A stretch of DNA of 64,000 bases from CAVQJU01 sp963712905 (GCA_963712905.1 CAVQJU010000011.1:1-64000), one strand, 5' to 3'; counted from the first letter of the stretch, positions 11,024 through 19,666 are shown. The notes: generated by a model from the letters alone, not told the origin. Numbers and translations are program-made.

Positions 11024-13022
11024 ATGCGCGCATATTCCCGGCTGCTGGTGGTGTTCGTCCTGGGTGTGCTCGCCGGGGCGCCCCTGGGCGCGCAGACGAT
11101 TACGACGGCGGGCGAATTCTCGGCCGAGCCGCCGACGCTGCTTTCGCTCGGCTTCGACTGGAAGATCACCGGCGACGACAACCGCAACGCGCAGGTGGAT
11201 CTGACGTACCGCAAGAAGGGCGAGACGGCCTGGAAGAAGGGGCTGCCCCTGCTGCGCCTGCAGCGCGAGTGGGTGAACGGCGGACCGCCCCTGGCCACCG
11301 ACGACCCCTTGATGCCGCGCTTCCCGTTCGACTTCGTGGTGCCGAACATGTTCTCGGGGAGCGCGCTCAACCTGGACCCGGATACGGAATACGAGTGCCG
11401 CCTCGTGCTGTCGGACCCCGACGGCGTGCGGGGAGAGGCGACAAAGACGGTGACGCTGCGGACGCGGCGCGAGCCGCAGCCCGCGGCCGGGGGAAAGACG
11501 TACCACGTGTATCCGGTCGGCTGGGCGGGGCCGAAGCAGGAGCCGGCGTTCACGGGGCTGATGAGCGCGTACTACATGGGCACGTCGCACTACGACTACC
11601 AGAACGCGTGGCCGGCGCGCGTGAAGCCGGGCGACGTCATCCTGGTCCACGCGGGCCTGTACGTGAGCGATCGGTTCCACTACATGAACGGCGCCGCGCG
11701 GCCGGGGTATCTGTCGCTCGGCACCGTGTTCGACGGCACGTACTTCCTGACGGCCAGCGGGACGCCCGAGCGGCCGATCGCGATCAAGGCCGCGGGCGAC
11801 GGCGAGGTGATCTTCGACGGCGACGGCGCGCAGCACCTGTTCAACCTGATGGCGGCGAACTACAACTACTTCGAGGGCCTGACGGTCCGCAACACCAACG
11901 TCGCGTTCCTCACCGGCATCAAGGACATCGCGGGCTCGAGCGGGTTCACGCTGAAGCGGTCGAAGATCTACAACGTCGGCCGCGCCGTGCAGGACGACTG
12001 GTCCGGATCGAAGAACTACTACATCGCGGACAACTCGTTTGTCGGCCGCCACGATCCCGACAAGATGATGAGCTGGATCGGCGCGATCTGGGAGAAGTTT
12101 CCGGGCTTCCCGGAGCTCCTCACCTCAGAGTACGCCATCAAGATCTACGGCCAGGGCCACGTGGTCGCTCACAACTACCTCGCGCACTGGCACGACGCGA
12201 TCGACGTGGCGACGTACGGCAATCCGGACGGCGCGCCCGACCCGATCGCCGACCGGCTGCCGGTCGCGATGGACATCTACGGCAACGACATGTTCAACAT
12301 GGGCGACAACTGCATCGAGTCGGACGGCGGCGCCCACAATATCCGCGTGTTCAGGAACCGGTGCTTCAACGTGGCGTCGCAGGGTCTGTCGGCGCAACCG
12401 ATGTACGGCGGGCCCGTGTATTTCTACGAGAACCTGGTCTACAACGCGCCGGCGAGCGGATCGTTGAAGTTCGTCGCGACACCGGCCGGCGTCCTCGTCT
12501 ACCAGAACACCTTCGTCGGCGAAGTGGTCGCGCGCGGCCCGGCGAGCAACGTCCACTTCCGCAACAACCTCGTCGTTTCGCAGGAGGAGCTGGATCCGGT
12601 GTTCGCGGTGGGGACCTACACGAACTACTCGACGTCGGACTACAACGCGTTCCGGCCCTGGCCGGGAAAGGACGGCGCGTTCGAGTGGAACACGCCGCCG
12701 GCCGGCGTGGCCGCCGACTACAAGGCCGCCCCCGTCGTCCATCGCTTCAAGACGCTGAAGGAATACAGCGACGCCACGGGGCAGGAGAAGCACAGCGTGC
12801 TCGTCGATTACGACGTGTTCGCCCACGTCACCATGCCCGACAAGACCGATCCGCAGCGGCTGTACAAGCCCGACGGCCTCGACTTCCGCCTGAAGCCCGG
12901 CTCGCCGGCGATCGACGCCGGTGTCGAGCTGCCGTCGATTACCGACGGTTTCACCGGCAGGGCGCCGGACATCGGCGCGTATGAAACCGGGCGGCCTCTC
13001 CCGCCGGTACGGGCCTCGCTAG
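11024..13022 (+). CDS. exported right-handed beta-helix protein with FN3-like N-terminus
   Basis: The ATG at 11024 has AGGAG six bases upstream and gives a signal peptide (RLLVVFVLGVLAGAPLGAQ). Residues ~30-165 look like a fibronectin-III-type domain (NLDPDTEYECRLVLSDPDGV). The rest is a parallel beta-helix: PIAIKAAGDGEVIFDGDGAQ, NYNYFEGLTVRNTNVAFLTG and VYFYENLVYNAPASGSLKF, ending in SPAIDAGVELP and RAPDIGAYETGRPLP. The open frame runs on to 13603 across the opposite-strand regulator. A 1-nt indel at ~13003-13008 restores a YGPR end with the stop at 13020-13022, so I place the end there. Beta-helix proteins of this kind are often polysaccharide lyases or adhesins; no catalytic residues are identified. 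Confidence 0.85.
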
Positions 13023-13690
13023 GGGGCTGGGGGCTGGCGCTGGCGACGACCAGCGTCCCACGTGAATACGTCCTCAATGCCGACGCCGAAGACGCGGGCG
13101 ATGCGGAAAGCGCTCTCGAGCGAGGGCGAATAGCGCCCCTGCTCGATCGCGATGATGGTCTGGCGCGTGACTCCGATAGCGTCGCCGAGCTCGGCCTGCG
13201 TCATGTCACCATGACGCTCCCGAAGCTCGCGCACGCGGTTCGTGATCGGCAGGCGTTGCCCGGCTGTCAAACCGTGGTCCGGTACAAAACGATTTGCAAG
13301 CCGTACATCGACGAGCTGACTGATCATCAAGCTGCCGAACACGCAGTAGAAAAGCAGGTGGCCGTCGGACGAGACGAGATAGAACCCCAGCGACACGATG
13401 ACGCCGGCGCCGAAGACCAGGCTCGAATGGTGGCCGGCGCGCACTGCGAGTTGGCGCTCGCGCTCGTCGAGTCGGGCGCTCGCCTCCTTGGGCGACATCA
13501 GGGCAATGACGATATGGCCGGCGATGGCGACGGCAACCAGGATCGCGGTGTAGACGGCGACGAGCGGAAGCATGGGCGGCACGAGGTGACCGATCTCCGA
13601 TGAGATCCTGGCTACGACTCCGAAATAGAAGATCCCTCCGAGCAAGAGGGCGAACGACATGATCCAGGCGGACTTCTCGTGGAAAGCCAT
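13019..13690 (-). CDS. membrane module fused or overlapped with XRE-type regulator
   Basis: As written, one 223-residue frame. Residues 1-135 form a membrane part with about four helices (IMSFALLLGGIFYFGVVARI, LPLVAVYTAILVAVAIAGHI, LVFGAGVIVSLGFYLV, LFYCVFGSLMISQLVD). Residues ~150-215 form an HTH_3/XRE domain (DMTQAELGDAIGVTRQTIIA, IEQGRYSPSLESAFRIARVF). A one-base change at ~13303 would end the membrane protein as YGLQIVLYRTTV and leave the regulator as its own gene starting at PITNRVREL, the two-gene layout I would expect. A strong Shine-Dalgarno (AAGGAGGAGG, 13697-13706) precedes the start. Two palindromes upstream suggest autoregulation. The last residues (RRQRQPPAP) come from the GGCTGGGG repeat. 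Confidence 0.75.
   Translation of the reverse strand: MAFHEKSAWIMSFALLLGGIFYFGVVARISSEIGHLVPPMLPLVAVYTAILVAVAIAGHIVIALMSPKEASARLDERERQLAVRAGHHSSLVFGAGVIVSLGFYLVSSDGHLLFYCVFGSLMISQLVDVRLANRFVPDHGLTAGQRLPITNRVRELRERHGDMTQAELGDAIGVTRQTIIAIEQGRYSPSLESAFRIARVFGVGIEDVFTWDAGRRQRQPPAP
13021..13043 (+). repeat. GGCTGGGG repeat (forward)
   Basis: AGGGGGCTGGGGGCTGGCG immediately after the beta-helix stop. It pairs in inverse orientation with 13764-13800, so the two copies bracket the XRE/membrane module. Confidence 0.55.
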
Positions 13691-13707
13691 GCGGTGCCTC
13701 CTCCTTC

Positions 13708-13729
13708 GATGTCAAAGATCTTTAACATC
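13708..13729. promoter_or_regulatory. palindromic operator, promoter-proximal
   Basis: GATGTcAAAGATCTTTaACATC: an imperfect 22-bp palindrome between the Shine-Dalgarno and the second palindrome. It covers the likely -10 element of the XRE/membrane gene. Confidence 0.7.
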
Positions 13730-13748
13730 GCGAGGGATGATATGTCAA
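13720..13748 (-). promoter_or_regulatory. putative sigma-70-type promoter of the XRE/membrane module
   Basis: TTGACA at 13748-13743, a 17-nt spacer, then TTAAAG at 13725-13720 (or TAAAGA with 18 nt), 30 nt upstream of the ATG. Both elements are embedded in the two palindromes. The -10 is weak, so this is an inference. Confidence 0.5.
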
Positions 13749-13761
13749 ATATTTTTGACAT
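13742..13761. promoter_or_regulatory. palindromic operator, promoter-distal
   Basis: ATGTCAAATATTTTTGACAT, a 20-bp palindrome with one mismatched pair. It contains the TTGACA (- strand, 13748-13743) that fits a -35 box. It shares the ATGTCAAA half-site with the other operator; the centres are about 33 bp apart, close to three helical turns. Confidence 0.7.
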
Positions 13762-14978
13762 CAGCCTGGGGCCCCCAGCCTCCAGTCCCAGCCTCTAACG
13801 TCCGCTGGAGGTACGAACTTCTGAATGCGCTTGTTCTCCTCGACCTCACCCGTGTAGAGGTTGCCTTTCGAGTCCATCGCGATTGCGTTGATCCAGTGGA
13901 ACTGCCCCGCGTAGGTCCCGTTGCGGCCGAAGCTGCCGATCGTCCTGCCGCTCTGGCGATCGAGGATCCAGACCTTGTCGTTCGTGCCGTCGGCCACGTA
14001 GGCGTACTGCTGCTGCGGGTCGCGCGACAGCGCCAGCTTGTACGTGGTGCCGCACGGCGGGAACTTCGGATGGTAGAGGCCGCCGCAATCCTCGGCGCGC
14101 TGTGACGGCGTGTTCGGCGACACGTAGAACTCTTGGAGAAACCGGCCATCGGTCGAGAAGACCTCGATGCGGTTCTGTCCGCGCTCGCCGATATACACCT
14201 TGCGGTCCTTCGAGATCTCGACGAAGTGCAGGTCGGGGACCATGTTCTTCTCGTCCGGCGGCGGTCCGCCGGTCCACTTGTAGGTCGGGAGCGGATCGTT
14301 CGTGATCTCGCTGAGCGGCATGCCATGGCCGCCCCATCCGCGCTTGAACGCGCCGGTCGTCATGTCGTAAATGACCACGCGCCGCTGATTGATGATGTAG
14401 ATCTCGTTGGCGGCTTCGTCGAGCTGGAAGCGTCCCTTGCTCACGAAGTAGTCCGTCATCTGGTTGTTCTCTTTGAAATTCGGGTTGTCCTTCGGCGGAC
14501 GATGGCCGAAGTCCCACACCAGCGTGCCGTCTTTCGTGAACTTCAGGATGCTGTCCTGCGCCGCGGTGCCGGACACCCAGACGAACCCTTTCGAGTCGGC
14601 AATCACGGTCTGCAGCGCGGTCGGCCACTCCGGGATGTGCCCGGGTCCGCCCCACGCGCGCACAACGTTGCCTTCCTGATCGAGCTCGATGATCTCCGGT
14701 CCGCGGATGCAGCAGTCGATCTTGTTCTGGTCGCCGCCGATCTCGTCGGGGTTGGCCGCCGCTGCCCGGTTGATGAACCAGATGTGATCGTTCTGCGGAT
14801 CGATGCCGATCCCGGTCACCTGCTGCATGCTCCAGCGGTTGGGCAGCCACCTGGGCCAGAACGGGTCGACCTTGAAGACGGGCACGACAGGTTTACCCGC
14901 CTGCGACCGCAGCCCCGGGCCCGAGAGGACGACAACCAGACCGGCGATGCCGAGAACGCTTGCGACATGTCGCATCAC
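13761..14978 (-). CDS. exported NHL-repeat beta-propeller protein
   Basis: 405 residues with leader ASVLGIAGLVVVLSGPG. Blades follow: VPVFKVDPFWPRWLPNRW, VTGIGIDPQNDHIWFINRAA, TVIADSKGFVWVSGTAAQDS, LKFTKDGTLVWDFGHRP, FVEISKDRKVYIGERGQNRI, YVADGTNDKVWILDRQSGRT and NAIAMDSKGNLYTGEVEENK. NHL repeats form a six-bladed propeller. The sequence resembles peptidyl-alpha-hydroxyglycine lyase-like propellers, but no activity can be claimed. It is the intact paralogue of 3904-5179. The final residues (GWDWRLGAPG) are translated from the GGCTGGGG repeat; the native stop was probably just upstream. Confidence 0.85.
   Translation of the reverse strand: MMRHVASVLGIAGLVVVLSGPGLRSQAGKPVVPVFKVDPFWPRWLPNRWSMQQVTGIGIDPQNDHIWFINRAAAANPDEIGGDQNKIDCCIRGPEIIELDQEGNVVRAWGGPGHIPEWPTALQTVIADSKGFVWVSGTAAQDSILKFTKDGTLVWDFGHRPPKDNPNFKENNQMTDYFVSKGRFQLDEAANEIYIINQRRVVIYDMTTGAFKRGWGGHGMPLSEITNDPLPTYKWTGGPPPDEKNMVPDLHFVEISKDRKVYIGERGQNRIEVFSTDGRFLQEFYVSPNTPSQRAEDCGGLYHPKFPPCGTTYKLALSRDPQQQYAYVADGTNDKVWILDRQSGRTIGSFGRNGTYAGQFHWINAIAMDSKGNLYTGEVEENKRIQKFVPPADVRGWDWRLGAPG
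13764..13800 (-). repeat. GGCTGGGG/GTTAGAGG repeat (reverse)
   Basis: Read on the - strand: CGTTAGAGGCTGGGACTGG then AGGCTGGGGGCCCC. It forms the last codons of the NHL-repeat gene and mirrors the copy at 13021-13043. Related copies are at 42973-43030 and 45119-45166. Confidence 0.65.
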
Positions 14979-14996
14979 TCACCCTCCAGGCGGCCC

Positions 14997-15998
14997 CTAT
15001 TGTGTTGCCTCGACGAGCTCGACCAGCAGGCCGTTTGGGTCGCGGATGAACGCGCGCAGTCTGCCGTCGACGTTGACGGCTTCGCCGCTGTCGGTGTCCA
15101 CGGTCACGCCCGCGGCCTTGAGTGTTGCGAGCAGCCCCGGGACGTTCTCGACGAGGAACGATACCGCGGGGGTTCCGGGATCCTGCAGCCGGCCGGCAAG
15201 CCGCGCGCGCTCCACGTTTCTGAAGTCGTACATGCGCCAGGTCGCGGCGCCCCCCGGCGGCCTGACACCGGCGCTCATCGACCCGGTTGCCGTCGGCGTA
15301 CCCTGCAGGCTCAGTACCGCCGGTGACAGCGGCGTCGGAATACCTGTCGGCTGAAAGCCCAGGCGGTCGCGGTAGAACTCGAGCGTCGCGGCCACGTCGC
15401 CGACGATGAATGTGGCCCAGCCACCGATGACGATGGACGATGCCGGCACATCGGCGGCGACCGGCCCTCCCTGGAACGCGAACTCGAGCGGGTAGCCGTC
15501 GGGATCGCGCATGATGACCGCGCGGTTCACGGCCGCGGGACCCTCCGGCCTGATGGGCGCACCGCCTTCGGTGTAGATGCCGGCGATGCGATCGCGCACG
15601 CGCGCGAAGGCGGCATCCATGTCCTTCACGCGAAGGACCAGCTTGACGCTGCCCGGATCCTGAAGGCGCTGGCGGACCGGCCGCGCATCGACGCCGGAAA
15701 ACTGCACGAGCGTCAGGCGTACGTCGCCGCCCGGCACCAGCAGCGTCGCGGCGCGCACGGTCGCCCCGGGCGCGCGCGTCAGCGCGCCGAGCTCGCGCGA
15801 GGAGCCCGAAGGAAACTCCGGCGACGGATCCGGCGAGAGACCGACGGCATCGCGGTAGAAAGCGATCGAGCGGTCCAGATCGGCGACGGAGTGAATGACG
15901 GCGTTCGGGCGCACGACGCGGGCCGCCGGCGCCTGTGCGACTACCGAGGCGGCCGCGAGCACGACGGTGGCGCCCAGTGAGAGAATCCAACGTGTCAT
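14997..15998 (-). CDS. exported two-domain VOC (glyoxalase-fold) protein
   Basis: 333 residues. A signal peptide (WILSLGATVVLAAASVVAQ) precedes two VOC domains. The first has AVIHSVADLDRSIAFYRDAV ... VNRAVIMRDPDGYPLEFAFQ; the second has GGWATFIVGDVAATLEFYRD ... AFIRDPNGLLVELVEATQ. The paired H/E ligand positions are typical of dioxygenase or lyase members, but export is unusual for glyoxalase I, and the substrate is unknown. It is divergent from the MBL-fold gene (34-nt gap) and shares strand with the NHL gene 18 nt downstream, so the two may be co-transcribed. Confidence 0.85.
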   Translation of the reverse strand: MTRWILSLGATVVLAAASVVAQAPAARVVRPNAVIHSVADLDRSIAFYRDAVGLSPDPSPEFPSGSSRELGALTRAPGATVRAATLLVPGGDVRLTLVQFSGVDARPVRQRLQDPGSVKLVLRVKDMDAAFARVRDRIAGIYTEGGAPIRPEGPAAVNRAVIMRDPDGYPLEFAFQGGPVAADVPASSIVIGGWATFIVGDVAATLEFYRDRLGFQPTGIPTPLSPAVLSLQGTPTATGSMSAGVRPPGGAATWRMYDFRNVERARLAGRLQDPGTPAVSFLVENVPGLLATLKAAGVTVDTDSGEAVNVDGRLRAFIRDPNGLLVELVEATQ

Positions 15999-16032
15999 CC
16001 GTTATATGCTACCTCCCGCGGTGCCGCACGAC

Positions 16033-17067
16033 ATGACGATTGCATTTCCAATCCGGCGTTGCGCCCGCGCTGCCGCCGTCGCGGTAACCTGCGTGGCGCT
16101 CGTCTCGCTCTATGGAAGTCGCCGCGAACCTCTGAAGGCCGCTGTCGTCCCTGTCGTCGACATCCCGCAGAGCGCAGCCGCGTCCTCAAACAGCCTGGAG
16201 ATTCTCGAGGTTCGCCCGACGTTCTACGTGATCGCGGGCGCCGGCGCGAACGTTGGCGTGCAGGTCGGCGAGGACGGCCTCGTCGTCGTGGACGCGGGGT
16301 CGGCTGCCGCCGCCCCTGCCGTGCTCGACGCGATCAAACGCATCTCGCCGAAGCCCATTCGCTACGTCATCGACACGGGCCCGGACCCGGATCATGTCGG
16401 TGGTAACGAGACGATGGCGAACGCTGGAGAAAAGATCTTCGCCGGCGCTCTGGGCGGCGGCGGGCAGAATGCCGCGGAGCGAGTGGCTCCCATTCTCTCG
16501 GCCGAGGGTGTGCTTCGCCACATGGCGAAGTCACCGGCCGGCGGGTGGCCCACCGAGGTCTTTCATTACTCGCGCAAATCCATGTACCTGAACGGCGAGG
16601 CGATCGAGGTGCTGCACCAGCCTGCGGCGCACACCGACAGCGACCTCTTCGTGTTCTTCCGGCGATCCGACGTTCTCGTCGCCGGCGACGTGCTCGACAC
16701 GCGGCAGTTTCCCGTCATCGACGTCGAGCGCGGCGGAAGTATCCAGGGCGTGATCGCGGCGCTCAATCGGCTCGCCGAAATGGCTGTGGTCTCGGTGCCC
16801 GTCGTGACGCGCGAGGCCGGCACGATCGTTGTCCCCGGGCACGGGCGCCTCTGCGATCAGTACGACGTCGTCGAATATCGCGATATGGTGACGATCATTC
16901 GAGACCGAGTCCGCGATCTGAGCAAGGCGGGACGATCGCTCGCCGAGGTCAAGGCGGCCCAGCCGGCGAAGGGCTACATGGGACGCTACGGCAACCCGGG
17001 CGGCGCCTGGACAACGGATCGCTTCATCGAGGCTGTGTACCGGAGTCTCGACAAGGGCAAGTCGTGA
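16033..17067 (+). CDS. exported metallo-beta-lactamase-fold protein with degenerate metal motif
   Basis: ATG 16033 gives a leader (AAAVAVTCVALVSLYG); an in-frame ATG at 16006 is possible. The MBL fold is clear: FYVIAGAGANVGVQVGEDGL, VVVDAGS, RYVIDTGPDPDHVGGNE, LHQPAAHTDSDLFVFF, SDVLVAGDVLD and TIVVPGHGRL. The usual HxHxDH metal motif reads TGPDPDH here: both first histidines are replaced while D and H remain. Later ligand positions (AHTDSD, AGDVLD, GHG) are kept. This may mean mononuclear metal binding or altered chemistry. It is the first gene of a four-gene chain; its stop overlaps the next GTG start (GTGA). Confidence 0.85.
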   Translation: MTIAFPIRRCARAAAVAVTCVALVSLYGSRREPLKAAVVPVVDIPQSAAASSNSLEILEVRPTFYVIAGAGANVGVQVGEDGLVVVDAGSAAAAPAVLDAIKRISPKPIRYVIDTGPDPDHVGGNETMANAGEKIFAGALGGGGQNAAERVAPILSAEGVLRHMAKSPAGGWPTEVFHYSRKSMYLNGEAIEVLHQPAAHTDSDLFVFFRRSDVLVAGDVLDTRQFPVIDVERGGSIQGVIAALNRLAEMAVVSVPVVTREAGTIVVPGHGRLCDQYDVVEYRDMVTIIRDRVRDLSKAGRSLAEVKAAQPAKGYMGRYGNPGGAWTTDRFIEAVYRSLDKGKS

Positions 17068-17804
17068 GACGCTGGCCGGCCGCCGCCGCGCTGGCGGTGC
17101 TGCTCGTCGCCGTATTAGCGGGACAGGCAGCCGTGCGCGCGCAACAGCAACCTGTCAGCGCCGCGAGTGCGGCAAGGGACCGCGCGCCGATCGATCTCAC
17201 CGGGTACTGGGTGTCGTACGTGACCGAGAATTGGCGGTATCGGATGGTGACGCCCGCCAAGGGCGAGTACCGCCGCATTCCGTCCTCACGTGCCGCGCTG
17301 CCGCTCATCAACGCATGGGATCCGGCGGCCGACGAGCGCGCGGGCAACCAGTGCAGGTCCTACGGTGCGGGCGGCATCATGAACGTGCCCGGCCGGCTGC
17401 ACATCACGTGGCAGGATGCCGACACGCTGCGCCTCGAGACGGACGCGGGCACGCAGACACGGCTCTTCCGTTTCGCGTCGCGCCCTGCGTCGTCTCCACG
17501 CAGCTGGCAGGGAGAATCCGCGGCGACGTGGGAACCCGCGGCCGGCGGTGGCAGCCTGCGGGTCGTCACGTCGAACCTTCGGGCCGGCTACCTGCGGAAG
17601 AACGGCGTGCCGTACGGCGAACGCGCGACCGTGACGGAGCACTTCGACGTCGCGCCGCTCGCCGGCGCCGGCAGGCTCCTGCTCGTTACCACGATCGTCG
17701 AAGACCCTGAGTACCTGACCGGGCCGTACATCGTCAGCCCGCACTTCAAGAAGGAGCCTGACGGCTCCAAGTGGGACCCCACGCCATGCTCATCCACCTG
17801 GTAG
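17064..17804 (+). CDS. exported protein of unknown function (GEYRRIP/GAGGIMNVPGRL subfamily)
   Basis: The GTG start at 17064 overlaps the previous stop by 4 nt. 246 residues with signal peptide (AAAALAVLLVAVLAGQAAV). Conserved-looking blocks: DLTGYWVSYVTENWRYRMVT, GEYRRIP, SYGAGGIMNVPGRLHITWQD, LRLETDAGTQTRLFRF, GYLRKNGVPYGERATVTEHF and VEDPEYLTGPYIVS. These resemble the WEG...KxGYxRxNGVPxSxxA...EHF layout of the following gene. I know no function for the family; the strand-rich pattern would fit a lipocalin-like barrel. The overlap indicates translational coupling. Confidence 0.8.
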   Translation: MRRWPAAAALAVLLVAVLAGQAAVRAQQQPVSAASAARDRAPIDLTGYWVSYVTENWRYRMVTPAKGEYRRIPSSRAALPLINAWDPAADERAGNQCRSYGAGGIMNVPGRLHITWQDADTLRLETDAGTQTRLFRFASRPASSPRSWQGESAATWEPAAGGGSLRVVTSNLRAGYLRKNGVPYGERATVTEHFDVAPLAGAGRLLLVTTIVEDPEYLTGPYIVSPHFKKEPDGSKWDPTPCSSTW

Positions 17805-18688
17805 CCCGCCGCGCGCTCGGTGCGCTGCTGCTCGTCGTGCTTGCGGCGAGCACGGCGTCGGCGCAGTTCGACTTCGCCGGCTCGTGGGCGCCCCTGGGGA
17901 CCGAAGACGTCCAGAACGACTCGGTGCCTGTGGACTACCTCGGGCTCGCGCTCACCGACGAGGCCCGCACCCGGGCTCTGTCCTACGACGAATCGCAGAA
18001 ATCAATGGTCGAGCGCCAATGCGCTGGCTGGGGCGCGACCTACCTCGTGCTCGGTCCCTTCGGCCTTCGAGTGACCAGCCAGACCGATCCCGTGACGAAC
18101 CGCATCGTGTCGTTCACGATCGGCGCGTGGGAAGACTGGAACGAGATGGTCATCTGGATGGACGATCGGCCGCGGCCATCCGAGCACGCCCTCCACACGC
18201 AGGCCGGCTTTACACTCGGCCGCTGGGAAGGCGGCGCCCTCGCGGCACGGACCACGCACGTGAAGGCGGGCTTCATTCGCAAGACGGGCGTGCCGTTGAC
18301 CGACCAGGCCACGATCGACTGGCGCATCTTCCGCCACGGCGACATCGTGACCGTCCTCATGGTGGCGACCGATCCGGTGTACCTCGTCGAGCCGGAAATC
18401 GTCTCGAAGGGCTTCCGGCTGTCACGAACGCCTCTCGACTACCGCGCCGGATGCGTGACGGGCTACGAAGGGCGGGAACCGGGCGACAGCGTGCCTCACT
18501 TCGCGCCCGATCGGAATCCGTTCGCCGACGAATTCGTGAAGCTCTATCACCTTCCGCGTGAGGCCGTGCTCGGCTATCCAGAGACGCTCTACCCGGAGTA
18601 CCGGAAGAAGATCAGGGACACCTACGTTCCGCCGCCGCCCTGTAGCGACTCCTGTGGAGCCGCCGGCAACTTCGTCGTCAAACGGTGA
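17786..18688 (+). CDS. exported protein of unknown function (third gene of operon)
   Basis: ATG 17786 overlaps the previous gene by 19 nt. 300 residues with signal peptide (ALGALLLVVLAASTASAQ). Motifs: FDFAGSWAPLGTEDVQND, VERQCAGWGATYLVLGPFGL, TLGRWEGGALAARTTHVKAG, FIRKTGVPLTDQATIDWRIF, VLMVATDPVYLVEPEIVSKG and a Cys/Pro end (VPPPPCSDSCGAAGNF). The GRWEG...TTH...GVP blocks place it in the same broad family as its neighbours. Function unknown. Confidence 0.8.
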   Translation: MLIHLVARRALGALLLVVLAASTASAQFDFAGSWAPLGTEDVQNDSVPVDYLGLALTDEARTRALSYDESQKSMVERQCAGWGATYLVLGPFGLRVTSQTDPVTNRIVSFTIGAWEDWNEMVIWMDDRPRPSEHALHTQAGFTLGRWEGGALAARTTHVKAGFIRKTGVPLTDQATIDWRIFRHGDIVTVLMVATDPVYLVEPEIVSKGFRLSRTPLDYRAGCVTGYEGREPGDSVPHFAPDRNPFADEFVKLYHLPREAVLGYPETLYPEYRKKIRDTYVPPPPCSDSCGAAGNFVVKR

Positions 18689-19665
18689 ACCAGCCGATGG
18701 GGACTCGATGTGGCGTGGCAATCGGCGTTGCGCTGCTGACGGCTTCTGTCGCCGCGCAGAAAACATACACACCGCCGAAGACGCCGTGGGGCGAACCTGA
18801 CCTCCGCGGCACCTTTACCAGCGACAACTCGATCGGCGTGCCGTTCGAGCGTCCGCCGCAATACGGCGATCGGCCGACGCTGACCGACGCGGAGTTCGAC
18901 GCGCGCGAAAAAGCCAACGTCGAGCAGGTCGCGAAGGACAACAGCGAACACCCGGAGACGCCGTTCGAACAGGACGAAGCGGCCAACAACGCGCCGCGGC
19001 ATTGGCTCGAGCGCGGCACGAAGCTGTCGCATGCCACGTCGCTGGTCGTCGATCCGCCGAACGGGCGGCTGCCGGCGCTGACGCCCGACGGGCAGCGGCG
19101 CCAGGCGGAGAACCGCGCGCGCTTCTTCCGCCAGGACGATGCCGCCGAATTCCACAGCTACTACGACCGCTGCATCACGCGCGGCGTTGTGAGCTCGATT
19201 CTCCCCGCCATCTACGGCAACGGCACCCGCATCCTGCAGGGCCCCGGCTACGTCGTCATTCAGAACGAGATGATCCACGAGACACGGATCATTCCCATCG
19301 ACCGCAAGGCCCCTCGCCTGGGAAAGGCCATCCATCTCTACATGGGCGACCCGCGCGGCCGCTGGGAGGGCAACACCCTCGTCGTGGATTCGACCAACTT
19401 CACCGATCGGATCGGAGTGGGCGGTGGCACGGTCGCGAGCCCGAGCCTGCACCTGGTCGAGAAGTTCACCCGCACTGCGCCCGACACCATTCGCTACGAG
19501 TTCACAGTCGACGACCCGGACACATACTCGGCGTCGTGGACGGCCGCGCTTGATCTGAGTGCGAAGCCGGGGTACGAGATCTACGAATACGCGTGCCACG
19601 AAGGGAACTACGGTCTGCGCAACATGCTGAGCGCATCGCGTGCGGACGACAGGGGGCAGAAGTAG
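18685..19665 (+). CDS. exported GRWEGNTLVV family protein (long form)
   Basis: The GTG at 18685 overlaps the previous stop (GTGA). 326 residues with leader GVAIGVALLTASVAAQ. Diagnostic blocks in order: TPWGEPDLRGTFTSDN, VPFERP, TSLVVDPPNGRLPALTPDGQ, YYDRCITRGVVSSILPAIYG, QGPGYVVIQNEMIHETRIIP, MGDPRGRWEGNTLVVDSTNF, LVEKFTRTAPDTIRYEFTVD and EYACHEGNYGLRNMLSASR. This is the best intact reference for the family in this window; relatives are at 3, 48351 and 54260, with shorter forms at 33168 and 49581. No catalytic signature is recognisable. Confidence 0.85.
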   Translation: MNQPMGTRCGVAIGVALLTASVAAQKTYTPPKTPWGEPDLRGTFTSDNSIGVPFERPPQYGDRPTLTDAEFDAREKANVEQVAKDNSEHPETPFEQDEAANNAPRHWLERGTKLSHATSLVVDPPNGRLPALTPDGQRRQAENRARFFRQDDAAEFHSYYDRCITRGVVSSILPAIYGNGTRILQGPGYVVIQNEMIHETRIIPIDRKAPRLGKAIHLYMGDPRGRWEGNTLVVDSTNFTDRIGVGGGTVASPSLHLVEKFTRTAPDTIRYEFTVDDPDTYSASWTAALDLSAKPGYEIYEYACHEGNYGLRNMLSASRADDRGQK

Positions 19666-19666
19666 T

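Noticed and set aside
10922..13603. 893-residue beta-helix protein extending through the regulator gene
   Set aside because: The C-terminal 190 residues are antisense to a clear XRE/membrane gene, and a +1 reading restores the YGPR end at 13022.
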